From: Betaproteobacteria bacterium
Lineage (GTDB): Bacteria; Pseudomonadota; Gammaproteobacteria; Burkholderiales; Usitatibacteraceae
Reading direction: 5' to 3'
Assembly (NCBI GenBank): GCA_025362135.1
Contig: JANYHZ010000020.1
Coordinates: forward strand, 38,013 to 102,012
DNA length: 64,000 bases
The notes under the pieces were generated by a model, which had not been told where the DNA came from, made no database searches, and saw only the letters and a list, made by a program, of their open reading frames with translations. The position numbers were made by a program, and so were the translations under genes. Shown here in pieces: positions 19,110 to 28,710 of the stretch; the first letter of the stretch is position 1; each line of letters starts with the position of its first letter.

Positions 19110-19226
19110 ATGAAACGCATTTTTGACAGGTCAAAAACACAAGGCACAGCACTTGCGGTCGTGTTGATAATTTTGGTGATGGGTAGCGGAGTGTCTTTGC
19201 TCCACGCATTCGTCCAGATGGCGTAG
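19110..19226 (+). CDS. Small single-TM protein (38 aa)
   Basis: SD GAAAGGAG then MKRIFDRSKTQGTALAVVLIILVMGSGVSLLHAFVQMA*; below the ORF-track cut-off. Confidence 0.65.
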   Translation: MKRIFDRSKTQGTALAVVLIILVMGSGVSLLHAFVQMA

Positions 19227-19237
19227 CACCCTAACGG

Positions 19238-20377
19238 CTATTTGACGATCTCCAGGTGTTCAAGTCCGGAAGCCAAGTCTTTCTCCTTGGCATTCTTGCC
19301 GTTCAATTTGATATTAAGCCTTAGGTCGTTGAGCGAATCAGCATTGCGCAATGCGTCTTCATAAGAAATGAAGTCGCCCTCATAAAGATCGAACAATGCT
19401 TGATCAAAGGTCTGCATGCCGATCTCGCGAGAGCGTTTCATTACTTCCTTGATCTCGTGCACTTCGCCCTTGAAGATCAAATCCTGGATGAGAGGCGAAT
19501 TAAGCAGAATCTCGATTGCCGCAACCCGGCCTTTGCCTTCTTTCTTGGGAATCAGGCGCTGGGATACGAATGATTTCAGATTCAAGGACAAGTCCATCAG
19601 CAACTGATGACGCCGTTCTTCAGGGAAAAAGTTGATGATGCGATCCAGCGCCTGATTGGTCGAATTCGCATGCAAGGTGGACATGCAGAGGTGCCCGGTT
19701 TCGGCAAACGCGATTGCGTAATCCATGGTTTCGCGATCACGAATCTCACCGATCAGGATTACATCCGGTGCCTGGCGCAACGTATTTTTCAATGCAGCGA
19801 ACCAGTTATCGGTATCGACCCCGATCTCTCGCTGGGTGATGACGCAATTTTTGTGTTCGTGAACGTATTCAACCGGATCTTCTATCGTGATGATGTGGCC
19901 GTAACTGTTCTCGTTGCGATAGCCAATCATCGCCGCGAGCGTGGTCGATTTGCCGGACCCGGTTCCGCCGACCAAAATCACCAATCCGCGCTTGGTCATC
20001 ACCACGTCCTTCAGTACGGGTGGTAAGTTCAAGTCTTCCATTTTCGGGATGGCGGTCGTGATCGTCCGCAGCACCATGCCGACGCGACCCATTTGCATGA
20101 ATGCATTTACACGGTAGCGACCGATACCCGCTGGCGCGATGGCGAAGTTGCACTCTTTCGTTGCTTCAAATTCCGCAGCCTGCTTGTCGGTCATGACTGA
20201 TCGGGCAATCTCACCTGTATGAACCGGTGAAAGACTCTGCGGCGTTACCGGCGTCATCTTGCCGTCGATTTTCATTGCCGCAGGGAAGCCCGCCGTGATG
20301 AACAAATCCGACGCGTTCTTTGCGAGCATCGCACGCAGCAGTTGATGGACAAATTTTAGGGCCTCTTCTCGTTCCAT
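19238..20377 (-). CDS. pilU: PilT/PilU-family type IV pilus ATPase (PilU)
   Basis: Walker A GGTGSGKSTTLAAMIGYRN, Asp and His boxes; paired with pilT. Confidence 0.92.
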   Translation of the reverse strand: MEREEALKFVHQLLRAMLAKNASDLFITAGFPAAMKIDGKMTPVTPQSLSPVHTGEIARSVMTDKQAAEFEATKECNFAIAPAGIGRYRVNAFMQMGRVGMVLRTITTAIPKMEDLNLPPVLKDVVMTKRGLVILVGGTGSGKSTTLAAMIGYRNENSYGHIITIEDPVEYVHEHKNCVITQREIGVDTDNWFAALKNTLRQAPDVILIGEIRDRETMDYAIAFAETGHLCMSTLHANSTNQALDRIINFFPEERRHQLLMDLSLNLKSFVSQRLIPKKEGKGRVAAIEILLNSPLIQDLIFKGEVHEIKEVMKRSREIGMQTFDQALFDLYEGDFISYEDALRNADSLNDLRLNIKLNGKNAKEKDLASGLEHLEIVK

Positions 20378-20483
20378 AGTTCACCTTACCTTAAGAATAC
20401 ATGGGCCGCAAAGCCGACGGCATCTAATTGAAAAGCAAGGCGCACGGCCCTGTTTCCGATGACGATTGAGAAGAGTACGCGCG

Positions 20484-21524
20484 TCAAGTGAAATTATCCT
20501 TGTTGGCGGCCTTGTTGCGTGCCTCGGCGATGCTAATGACATTGCGCTTCACCAATTCTGAAAGATTTTGGTCCATTGTTTGCATACCGATTCCCGCGCC
20601 AGTTTGAATCGCCGAATACATCTGAGCCACTTTCGCTTCGCGAATCAGGTTTCGGATTGCCGGTGTGCCAATCATGATTTCGTGCGCTGCAGCGCGTCCG
20701 GTACCGTCTTTGGTCTTGCAGAGTGTCTGTGAGATCACCGCACGCAGGGACTCAGACAACATCGCACGGATCATTTCTTTTTCCGCTGCGGGGAACACGT
20801 CAATTATCCGGTCGACCGTTTTCGCTGCTGAACTCGTGTGTAACGTGCCGAATACCAGATGGCCCGTTTCCGCAGCCGTCATCGCGAGCCGGATCGTCTC
20901 AAGGTCGCGCATTTCGCCTACCAGAATAATGTCCGGATCTTCCCGCAATGCAGATCTAAGCGCGTTGGCGAATGACAATGTGTGCGGCCCCACTTCGCGC
21001 TGATTGATCAGACATTTTTTTGATTCATGGACAAATTCGATCGGGTCTTCCACGGTCAATATGTGGCCAAACTCGTTTTCGTTGATGCTGTTCACCATCG
21101 CCGCCAGCGTGGTGGACTTGCCGGATCCGGTCGGCCCGGTGACTAGCACCATGCCGCGGGGCTGGTTGGCGATCTCGGCAAAAATCTTCGGCGCATTCAA
21201 ATCCTCCAGGGAGAGGATTTTGGAGGGGATGGTACGCATCACCGCACCTGCGCCGCGCTGGTGATTGAATGCATTGACGCGAAAGCGGGCAAGATTTGGG
21301 ATTTCGAAAGAAAAATCGCACTCCAGATTTTCCTCATATTGTTTGCGCTGCCCGTCATTCATGATGTCATAAATCATTCCATGAACATCATCGTGGGCCA
21401 GCGCCGGAACGTTGATACGGCGCACATCGCCGTGAACACGAATCATCGGCGGCAAGCCCGCAGAAAGGTGCAGATCGGAGGCTTTGTTTTTGACACCAAA
21501 GGCGAGGAGTTCGGCAATTTCCAT
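20484..21524 (-). CDS. pilT: Type IV pilus twitching motility ATPase PilT
   Basis: MEIAELLAFGVKNKASDLHLSAGLPPMIRVHGDVRRI and AIRNLIREAKVAQMYSAIQTGAGIGMQTMDQNL are PilT signatures. Confidence 0.95.
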   Translation of the reverse strand: MEIAELLAFGVKNKASDLHLSAGLPPMIRVHGDVRRINVPALAHDDVHGMIYDIMNDGQRKQYEENLECDFSFEIPNLARFRVNAFNHQRGAGAVMRTIPSKILSLEDLNAPKIFAEIANQPRGMVLVTGPTGSGKSTTLAAMVNSINENEFGHILTVEDPIEFVHESKKCLINQREVGPHTLSFANALRSALREDPDIILVGEMRDLETIRLAMTAAETGHLVFGTLHTSSAAKTVDRIIDVFPAAEKEMIRAMLSESLRAVISQTLCKTKDGTGRAAAHEIMIGTPAIRNLIREAKVAQMYSAIQTGAGIGMQTMDQNLSELVKRNVISIAEARNKAANKDNFT

Positions 21525-21675
21525 TTATACTTTTCCCTCTTTTTTCAGCTTGATAGGCGGTCAACACAAATTTGGTGATCGTCGCCTTGGGCAAGCGCAT
21601 GCATTTTCCGACCCATCGAATGGCCCGTCTGTTTAACCGCGATGCGGCTTTCAAACGCCTGATTGCCAAGAGATT

Positions 21676-22368
21676 ATGTCCCCAATCGAATCGAACTTGC
21701 AACACATCCGCAGCCAGATGAATGACGCCATCGCTGCACGGCCGTTGGCGTCTCGAACGCCGGTTGCGTTGATTGCGGTGTCCAAGACCAGGCTGGCGAA
21801 GGACGTGCGCGACGCGTTTGCTGCGGGCCAGCGAGAGTTCGGCGAAAACTACCTGCAGGAAGCCGCGACGAAAATTGATGCCCTCGGCGATTTGAGCGCG
21901 CGCGGTATCGTCTGGCATTTCATCGGGCCGTTGCAAAGCAACAAGCTCAAAATGATTGCGGCAAATTTCGATTGGGTACATGGTATTGACCGTCTCAAGT
22001 CCGCCGCCGCGTTGTCTCGTCACCGTGCGGGCCACGAAGCGTTGAACGTCTGTATACAGGTAAATGTGAGCGCGGAGACGAGCAAAAGTGGAGTCGCTCC
22101 GGAAGCGGCGCTGGCGCTGGCAATGCAGGTTTCCCAACTGCCCAACATAAAACTGCGCGGCCTGATGACGATCATTGAGCATACCGTCGACGAAACAACC
22201 CAACGCGCGCAATTTCGTAACATGCGTACACTGTTCGAGTCGATACAAAGGGACGGAATGGACGTGGATACGCTTTCCATGGGTATGTCGGAGGATTTTG
22301 TTGTCGCCATTGCCGAAGGCGCGACGATGGTGCGAATAGGCAGCGCAATTTTTGGGACTCGGGGATGA
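21676..22368 (+). CDS. yggS: YggS family pyridoxal phosphate homeostasis protein
   Basis: LIAVSKTRLAKDVRDAFAAGQREFGENYLQEA; C-terminal SMGMSEDFVVAIAEGATMVRIGSAIFG. Confidence 0.93.
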   Translation: MSPIESNLQHIRSQMNDAIAARPLASRTPVALIAVSKTRLAKDVRDAFAAGQREFGENYLQEAATKIDALGDLSARGIVWHFIGPLQSNKLKMIAANFDWVHGIDRLKSAAALSRHRAGHEALNVCIQVNVSAETSKSGVAPEAALALAMQVSQLPNIKLRGLMTIIEHTVDETTQRAQFRNMRTLFESIQRDGMDVDTLSMGMSEDFVVAIAEGATMVRIGSAIFGTRG

Positions 22369-23222
22369 AGATACTTTTTCTTGGTGGCGGGAATATGGCC
22401 CAGGCGATGCTTACGGGGCTGATTGCACAAAAAACCCCGCCGGGAAACATCTGTGTGGTTGAACCTCTGCAAGGAGCGCGCGATGCGGTTTCCCAGCTGG
22501 GCGTCGACGCATTTTCATCGCTCACGACCAATTTGCTGGGTTGTGATGCCATTGTCCTCGCGGTAAAACCGCAGATGATGAAAGAGGCAATCGCACCGCT
22601 CGCCGATGAGCTTGACGGCCAGGTCGTCATCAGTATTGCGGCCGGGGTGAACACATCCACTCTCGGTTTCTGGTTGGGCGGTGGCGTGAGCCCTTACGCC
22701 AATGTGGTCCGCGCCATGCCTAACACGCCGGCGCTAATTCGTGCGGGTATCACCGGCTTGTATGCGGCCGCCGCGGTAAGCGAAGCCGGACGTCAAATTG
22801 CCAACGTACTAATGGGTGCCGTTGGCAAGACCGTCTGGTTCGACGATGAGGCAATGCTTGATGCGGTTACGGCGGTTTCCGGCAGTGGGCCCGCCTACGT
22901 GTTTTATTTCATCGAGGCGCTCGAGCAGGCGGCGCTCGAGTTGGGCTTTGACAGCGACGGCGCACGTTTATTTGCGAATCAAACTTTTCTGGGCGGCGCG
23001 CAACTCGCGGTCTCCACCAACGAGTCGCCCAGTGCATTGCGCGCCCGCGTCACCTCAAAGCGTGGCACGACGGAATGCGCAATCGAGACCTTTGAGAAGC
23101 ACGCACTTAAACAAGCGATTATCGAAGGTGTCAAAGCCGCATGCACCCGCTCACGCGAACTCGGCAGGGAACTGAGTGCGTCATCCGCCTTGCCCGTTGG
23201 CCTTGCAGGAGGCCCGGTTTGA
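22365..23222 (+). CDS. proC: Pyrroline-5-carboxylate reductase
   Basis: FLGGGNMAQAMLTGLI; VSGSGPAYVFYFIEALEQAALELG. Confidence 0.95.
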   Translation: MKILFLGGGNMAQAMLTGLIAQKTPPGNICVVEPLQGARDAVSQLGVDAFSSLTTNLLGCDAIVLAVKPQMMKEAIAPLADELDGQVVISIAAGVNTSTLGFWLGGGVSPYANVVRAMPNTPALIRAGITGLYAAAAVSEAGRQIANVLMGAVGKTVWFDDEAMLDAVTAVSGSGPAYVFYFIEALEQAALELGFDSDGARLFANQTFLGGAQLAVSTNESPSALRARVTSKRGTTECAIETFEKHALKQAIIEGVKAACTRSRELGRELSASSALPVGLAGGPV

Positions 23223-23821
23223 TGACCCAGGCGCTGATATTTGTCATCGAAACCATCATCAATCTTTTTGTGCTCGCCGTATTGACGCGCTTCTATGCGC
23301 AGGCGCTGTGTGCACCATTTCGCGCCAGGGCCGGCAACCCGATCGTCGATTTTGTCGTGGCGCTGACCGATTTTGCGGTGAAACCGATGCGCAAGATCGT
23401 ACCCGGCATCCTGGGATTGGATTTCGCCTCACTGCTGATCGCATGGTTCGCGGAAGTTGTTTTGCTGCTCGTAAAGGCCGCAATCGTTGTCCCGACGGCC
23501 TTCTTGCATGCCGGGGTGTGGCCCGCCGTGGCGCTGCTCGCGATGGTCAGTATTTTGAAACTCTCAATCTACCTGTTGATTGGCGTAGTGATTGTGCAGG
23601 CGATTTTGTCCTGGGTAAGCCCGTACCATCCGGCGCGCCCTTTTTTCGATGCGTTGGTGGCACCGTTTCTCAGACCATTCCAACGCATCATTCCGTTGAT
23701 TGGCGGCGTGGATTTGTCCCCGTTTGCGCTACTAATCGTGCTGCAGGTCGTGTTGATGGTGCCAGTCGCCTACTTCGAGAAATCGGCTGGGGTCTTGCTA
23801 TGGCTTACGACTGGAGGATAA
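23222..23821 (+). CDS. YggT family membrane protein
   Basis: Two YGGT domains (LSWVSPYHPARPFFDALVAPFLRPFQRIIPLIGGVDLSPFALLIVLQV); start at MTQALIF. Confidence 0.92.
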   Translation: MTQALIFVIETIINLFVLAVLTRFYAQALCAPFRARAGNPIVDFVVALTDFAVKPMRKIVPGILGLDFASLLIAWFAEVVLLLVKAAIVVPTAFLHAGVWPAVALLAMVSILKLSIYLLIGVVIVQAILSWVSPYHPARPFFDALVAPFLRPFQRIIPLIGGVDLSPFALLIVLQVVLMVPVAYFEKSAGVLLWLTTGG

Positions 23822-23827
23822 TGCGCC

Positions 23828-25939
23828 ATGGACTTTAACGCCAATATCAACTCACGTTTCGAGAGCGAAATTGAACGCTACAACACGTGGCGCGAGAACC
23901 TGTCACGCTCGGTACACGAATACCACAGCTGGCTGGAGCGCACCAACCAGCTCGACGTACAACAGTCGATTCGTTTTTACGATTTGCTCGAGGCACTCAA
24001 TCGCGGCAGGCTGACGCTCGCGTTTCTCGCCGAATTCTCGCGCGGCAAGTCTGAGCTGATCAACGCGCTGTTTTTTTCGAGTTTCGAAGAACGGCTACTG
24101 CCATCCGATGTGGGCCGTACAACGATGTGCCCGACGGAGATCTTTCACGACCCGAACGAAGAGCCGTATCTGAAATTGTTGTCGATCGAGACCCGCTACC
24201 GGGATGAATCCATTTCCCAGCTCAAGAACATGCCTGTGGAGTGGTCCAAGATTCGCCTCAACATCGACAGCGCCAAAGAAATGAAACAGGCGCTGTCCGC
24301 ACTTGCCGATACCAAGCGGGTATATGCGCTTGATGCGCGCATGATGGGTCTGATCCCGATGTTTGACGATTCAGGGCAAGGCCCGAGCGAGGACGACATC
24401 GTCGAGGTGCCGGCCTGGCGCTATGCCGTTGTCAACTACCCGCACCCGTTACTTACAAATGGCCTGGCCATCCTCGACACACCCGGGTTAAACGCGCTTG
24501 GCCTTGAGCCCGAGCTGACGCTTTCGACTATTCCCAACGCACACGCAGTATTGTTCCTGCTGGGTATCGACACCGGCGTGACCAAGAGTGATCTTGAAAT
24601 TTGGGACCGTTATGTGAAGACCGGCGCGCCCGCCAAGATTGCCGTTCTGAACAAGATCGATCTCATGTGGGATGAGCTCAAAACCGAGCCGGAGATCAAA
24701 GCTGGCATGGAACGCATGATGGAAACCACCTGCGAGCAATTGGGGCTGCCGCCGGAGCAAGTGTTCGCGCTATCGGCGCAGAAGGCTTTGGTGGGCAGGA
24801 TCAAGGGTGACGACGAGATGGTGGAGCGCTCCGGCATCAAGCGCCTGGAGACTTACCTCGCCAACGAGATTATTCCGATCAAGCGGCAGTTGCTGGCGAA
24901 ATCAGTGACGAGCGAAATCGGTACGATGATGGTGAGCAGTCATCGCAGCTGCACGCAAAAGCTTGAATCCAATCGCACGCAGTTGACTGAACTGGCGCAG
25001 CTTCAAGGCAAAAGCCGGGAAGTAACGGTGAAGCTCTGGCAGCGGATCAGTCAGGAAAAGGATGCGTACAACGCGGCCCTGACAGAGTACAAAGTTCAGC
25101 GCGCGTCGTTTAACCAGAAGCGCAATGCCTTGCTGGATTTGTTCAATCCGACCAAGCTCGACGTACTGTGTGCACGCAGCTTGCAGGCGATGAATGATTC
25201 ATGGACAACGCCCGGGCTTACGCGCGGAATGCGCGAATTGATTCGGCTCATTCAAGAGGACTTCAAAGCGGTATGCCTCTCTGGCGAGGATATTCTGCGT
25301 CTGATGGAAGGCGTTTACAACACCTTCCAGCAACGATTCAAATTCGAAAAAATGGATTTCCCGCCGCTTGATCTTGAGGGTCCGCGCGCGCAACTGCAAA
25401 TCCTGATCAGCGAGACCGAAGCATTCTGCAGGGATCCGGTCAACATTGTCATGACCGAGAAGCGCTACATGGTGCGGCGGTTTTGGCGCATGCTGGTTGA
25501 TTCGGCGCGTCGGATTTTCAATGGTGCCCGCACCGATCTTGACCGATGGCTCACTGCCGTCCCGCTGCCATTGGAAACGCAGATCCGGGATCACAAAGCC
25601 CAACTGCAGGCGCGGCTGGATTCCCTGGCGAAGATCAACGACCGCGGTGGCGCAATAGATGAAGAGGTTGCGACACTGCAAAAGCAACGGCAGGGTCTGG
25701 AGGGCCAGATTGCCATGATTACCCAGCTAATTTTGCAGGTTCGCGATATTGGCCCCTCGCCTGATCTTGCTGCGAAAATACCTGTAGCCGTCGCCGTGAA
25801 AACCGATCCGGATATGCTAAAAACACAGAGACTGCCGACTGTGCAGACGGATTCTGAAATGACCAAGCGGCTCCCGTCCAAAGAAACCCCCATCGAATTT
25901 CTCACGACGCAGAAACTGAACCTGAACGCGAAACCCTGA
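23828..25939 (+). CDS. Dynamin-like GTPase
   Basis: P-loop AEFSRGKSELINALFF, G3 LDTPGLNA, G4 LNKIDLMWDEL, long helical C-terminus. Confidence 0.85.
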   Translation: MDFNANINSRFESEIERYNTWRENLSRSVHEYHSWLERTNQLDVQQSIRFYDLLEALNRGRLTLAFLAEFSRGKSELINALFFSSFEERLLPSDVGRTTMCPTEIFHDPNEEPYLKLLSIETRYRDESISQLKNMPVEWSKIRLNIDSAKEMKQALSALADTKRVYALDARMMGLIPMFDDSGQGPSEDDIVEVPAWRYAVVNYPHPLLTNGLAILDTPGLNALGLEPELTLSTIPNAHAVLFLLGIDTGVTKSDLEIWDRYVKTGAPAKIAVLNKIDLMWDELKTEPEIKAGMERMMETTCEQLGLPPEQVFALSAQKALVGRIKGDDEMVERSGIKRLETYLANEIIPIKRQLLAKSVTSEIGTMMVSSHRSCTQKLESNRTQLTELAQLQGKSREVTVKLWQRISQEKDAYNAALTEYKVQRASFNQKRNALLDLFNPTKLDVLCARSLQAMNDSWTTPGLTRGMRELIRLIQEDFKAVCLSGEDILRLMEGVYNTFQQRFKFEKMDFPPLDLEGPRAQLQILISETEAFCRDPVNIVMTEKRYMVRRFWRMLVDSARRIFNGARTDLDRWLTAVPLPLETQIRDHKAQLQARLDSLAKINDRGGAIDEEVATLQKQRQGLEGQIAMITQLILQVRDIGPSPDLAAKIPVAVAVKTDPDMLKTQRLPTVQTDSEMTKRLPSKETPIEFLTTQKLNLNAKP

Positions 25940-25979
25940 CCGGCGCGGTGCGGCACGCACTGCAGTGAGCCGCTACATT

Positions 25980-27431
25980 TCAGACCAGAATCACATCGAA
26001 TTGTTCCTGGGTATATGCCGTTTCAACCGATAGCGAAATCGGCTTCTTGATGAAGTCCTCCAGCATCGTCATGCCCTGCGACTCTTCGTCGAGAAAACGA
26101 TCAATTACTGTCTGCGAAGCGAGGATGCGAAATTCTTTCGCGTCAAACTGACGCGCGGAGCGCATGATTTCCCGCAGAATTTCATAGCACACGGTCTGCG
26201 CCGATTTAATTTCGCCGCGCCCGGTGCAGGTGGGGCACGGCTCGCACAAGATATGCGCCAGGCTCTCGCGCGTACGTTTTCTGGTCATTTCAACCAGACC
26301 GAGCTGGGTGAAGCCGTTTACCGTTACACGGGTACGGTCGCGCGAAAGCGCCTTGCGGAATTCGGCGAGGACGGCGTTCTTGTGTTCCTCGCTGTCCATG
26401 TCGATGAAGTCGACGATGATGATGCCGCCCAGATTGCGCAATCGCAGCTGCCGCGCGATTGCCTGTGTGGCCTCGAGATTGGTTTTAAAAATAGTGTCAT
26501 CGAAACTGCGGCCTGACACAAACGCGCCCGTGTTCACGTCGACCGTGACGAGCGCCTCGGTTTGGTCGATGATGACGTAGCCGCCGGATTTCAAGTCGAC
26601 GCGACGTTTCAGGCCACGTTCGATTTCGTCTTCGACGCCAAACAGGTCGAACAAGGGGCGTTCGCCGCCATATTGTTCAAGCACGGCCAGCGATTGCCTG
26701 GTGTAGCGTTCTGCGAAATCCAGCATTCGCGCGTGCGTTTCTCTCGAATCCACGACGATACGTTCCGTTTCGCGCGTGACGAGATCGCGTAACACCCGTA
26801 AGGACAAATCGAGATCCTGATACAACAGCATTTGCGGAGGTGCGGTCTTGGCTGCAGTCGAGATGCCGCGCCAGAGTTTGATCAGATACTCGATATCAGC
26901 CGTGAGCTCTTCATCCGTCGCGGACTCAGCCACAGTGCGTACGATAAATCCACCGGTCTCGCCCGCCGGCATCAATGCGTGTACTTTTTCACGCAAATGC
27001 TCCCGCTCGACCTCGTCTTCAATGCGTTGCGAAATACCGATGTGCTGGTCTCCTGGCAAATACACGAGCAAGCGGCCTGCGATGGAGACTTGCGTCGAGA
27101 GACGTGCGCCTTTACTGCCGATCGGGTCCTTGATGACCTGCACCAGCAGAGTCTGTCCTTCCTGCAAAAGTTTTTCAATCGGCTTTTGTTCAGCGCTTTT
27201 ATTGGAAGCCCAGATGTCGGCGACATGCAGAAACGCCGCACGTCCCAGCCCGACCTCGATAAATGCGGACTGCATACCGGGCAGCACGCGTCCGACACGT
27301 CCGAGATAAATGTTGCCAACCAGGCCGCGATTGGAGCCACGCTCAACGAGCAATTCCTGCACCGCGCCCTGCTCCATGATGGCAACACGCGTTTCCTGTG
27401 GAGACACGTTGATCAGTATTTGTTCGTTCAT
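25980..27431 (-). CDS. rng: Ribonuclease G
   Basis: MNEQILINVSPQETRVAIMEQGAVQELLVERGSNRGLVGNIYLGRVGRVLPGMQSAFIEVGLGRAAFLH. Confidence 0.96.
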   Translation of the reverse strand: MNEQILINVSPQETRVAIMEQGAVQELLVERGSNRGLVGNIYLGRVGRVLPGMQSAFIEVGLGRAAFLHVADIWASNKSAEQKPIEKLLQEGQTLLVQVIKDPIGSKGARLSTQVSIAGRLLVYLPGDQHIGISQRIEDEVEREHLREKVHALMPAGETGGFIVRTVAESATDEELTADIEYLIKLWRGISTAAKTAPPQMLLYQDLDLSLRVLRDLVTRETERIVVDSRETHARMLDFAERYTRQSLAVLEQYGGERPLFDLFGVEDEIERGLKRRVDLKSGGYVIIDQTEALVTVDVNTGAFVSGRSFDDTIFKTNLEATQAIARQLRLRNLGGIIIVDFIDMDSEEHKNAVLAEFRKALSRDRTRVTVNGFTQLGLVEMTRKRTRESLAHILCEPCPTCTGRGEIKSAQTVCYEILREIMRSARQFDAKEFRILASQTVIDRFLDEESQGMTMLEDFIKKPISLSVETAYTQEQFDVILV

Positions 27432-27492
27432 CTCGCACAGTCGTTGGGTTTTGTTACCAATTCAGCGGCACAGCAACGGCGACCGTGTCGCG

Positions 27493-28107
27493 CTAAATAT
27501 GCAGGCCGCATTGTCGCAGTAGCGCTGTTGTCTCGTAAAGTGGTAAGCCCATCACGCCCGAGTAACTGCCCGAGAGCTTCACGATGAACCTGGCGGCAAG
27601 ACCTTGCACGGCGTATCCGCCCGCCTTGTCCATCGGTTCACCGGAATCAACATAGCGCCTGATTTCTTCATCCGTTAGCGGCGCGAAAGCGACGAAACTC
27701 GTTGATAGCGCATGTTTCACTTCCCCATTGGCTACCACGGCGATGGCGGTGAGTACCTGGTGCGATTCGCCTGCAAGTCGTTTCAGCATGCGCACTGCGT
27801 CGCCGCGATCAACGGGCTTACCCAATACGTCGCCATCGATCGTGACCGTCGTGTCAGCAGTGAGAATCGGCCGAAGCGGCAGCCTGCGCTCGCGCATTGC
27901 TTTTGTGGCCATCGCCGCCTTCAGCAGCACGATGCGCTGAACGTACGCGTGAGCCGATTCGTCGCGCAAGGGCACTTCGTCGACATCGACACGGGGCGAT
28001 TGCTCACGCATCATCAGCAATTCAAACTGAACGCCGATCTGCTTTAGCAGTTCGCGGCGACGCGGGCTTTTTGATGCCAGATAAATGATGTTGGTCGGTT
28101 GTGCCAT
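27493..28107 (-). CDS. maf: Maf family nucleotide pyrophosphatase
   Basis: [20 protein letters not shown]; start at MAQPTN (28107). Confidence 0.92.
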   Translation of the reverse strand: MAQPTNIIYLASKSPRRRELLKQIGVQFELLMMREQSPRVDVDEVPLRDESAHAYVQRIVLLKAAMATKAMRERRLPLRPILTADTTVTIDGDVLGKPVDRGDAVRMLKRLAGESHQVLTAIAVVANGEVKHALSTSFVAFAPLTDEEIRRYVDSGEPMDKAGGYAVQGLAARFIVKLSGSYSGVMGLPLYETTALLRQCGLHI

Positions 28108-28115
28108 ATCGATCA

Positions 28116-28583
28116 TCAATCGCGGTGGTATGGATGGTTTTGGGTGATCGACCACGCGCGGTATAACTGTTCTGCCAGCATCACCCGCACCAGTCCATGA
28201 GGCAGTGTACAGCCGGACAACGAAAATTGCCTCGAAGCCGACTGTTTGACTGAGACATGAAGTCCATCGGCGCTGCCGATGATGAAGCAAGGGCTGATGC
28301 CCTCGCGCATCCAGGTCGTCAACATCTGCGCCAGATCACGCGTGGTCATTGGTTCGCCGCGTTCGTCGAGCACGAGGCGCTCCGCCTGCCGTGGGATCGC
28401 CGCTTCAAGGCGAACGGCTTCGCTTTTCAGCAGGACATCAACCGATTTGCCAGTGCGGTCATCCGGTTTCAGCTCAAGCATTTCGATGCGCGCCTCAGTT
28501 GGCATGCGTTTGGTGTATTCCTCGAAGCCGGTCTGCACCCAGGCCGGCATTTTGTGGCCCAGGGCAACAATGGTGAGCTTCAA
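28116..28583 (-). CDS. rlmH: 23S rRNA (pseudouridine1915-N3)-methyltransferase RlmH
   Basis: [38 protein letters not shown]. Confidence 0.95.
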   Translation of the reverse strand: MKLTIVALGHKMPAWVQTGFEEYTKRMPTEARIEMLELKPDDRTGKSVDVLLKSEAVRLEAAIPRQAERLVLDERGEPMTTRDLAQMLTTWMREGISPCFIIGSADGLHVSVKQSASRQFSLSGCTLPHGLVRVMLAEQLYRAWSITQNHPYHRD

Positions 28584-28604
28584 AATTCAGCACAGCAGCG
28601 TGGC

Positions 28605-28670
28605 AAAACACTAGCACTGGTGCGGACATCAAGGCATTTTTGCCTCAAACACCGCGCCAGTGCTAGTGTT
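28605..28670 (+). repeat. Dispersed palindromic element, copy 3 (plus orientation)
   Basis: AACACTAGCACTGGTGCGG ... GGCATTTTTGCCT ... CCGCGCCAGTGCTAGTGTT; one G.U-type position in the stem. Confidence 0.9.
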
Positions 28671-28710
28671 CTGATTTTTTTTGAGCCCACGCCAACAAGG
28701 GTTGCGGATA

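Noticed and set aside
26832-27587. 251-aa plus-strand ORF
   Set aside because: Antisense to rng; no recognisable domain.
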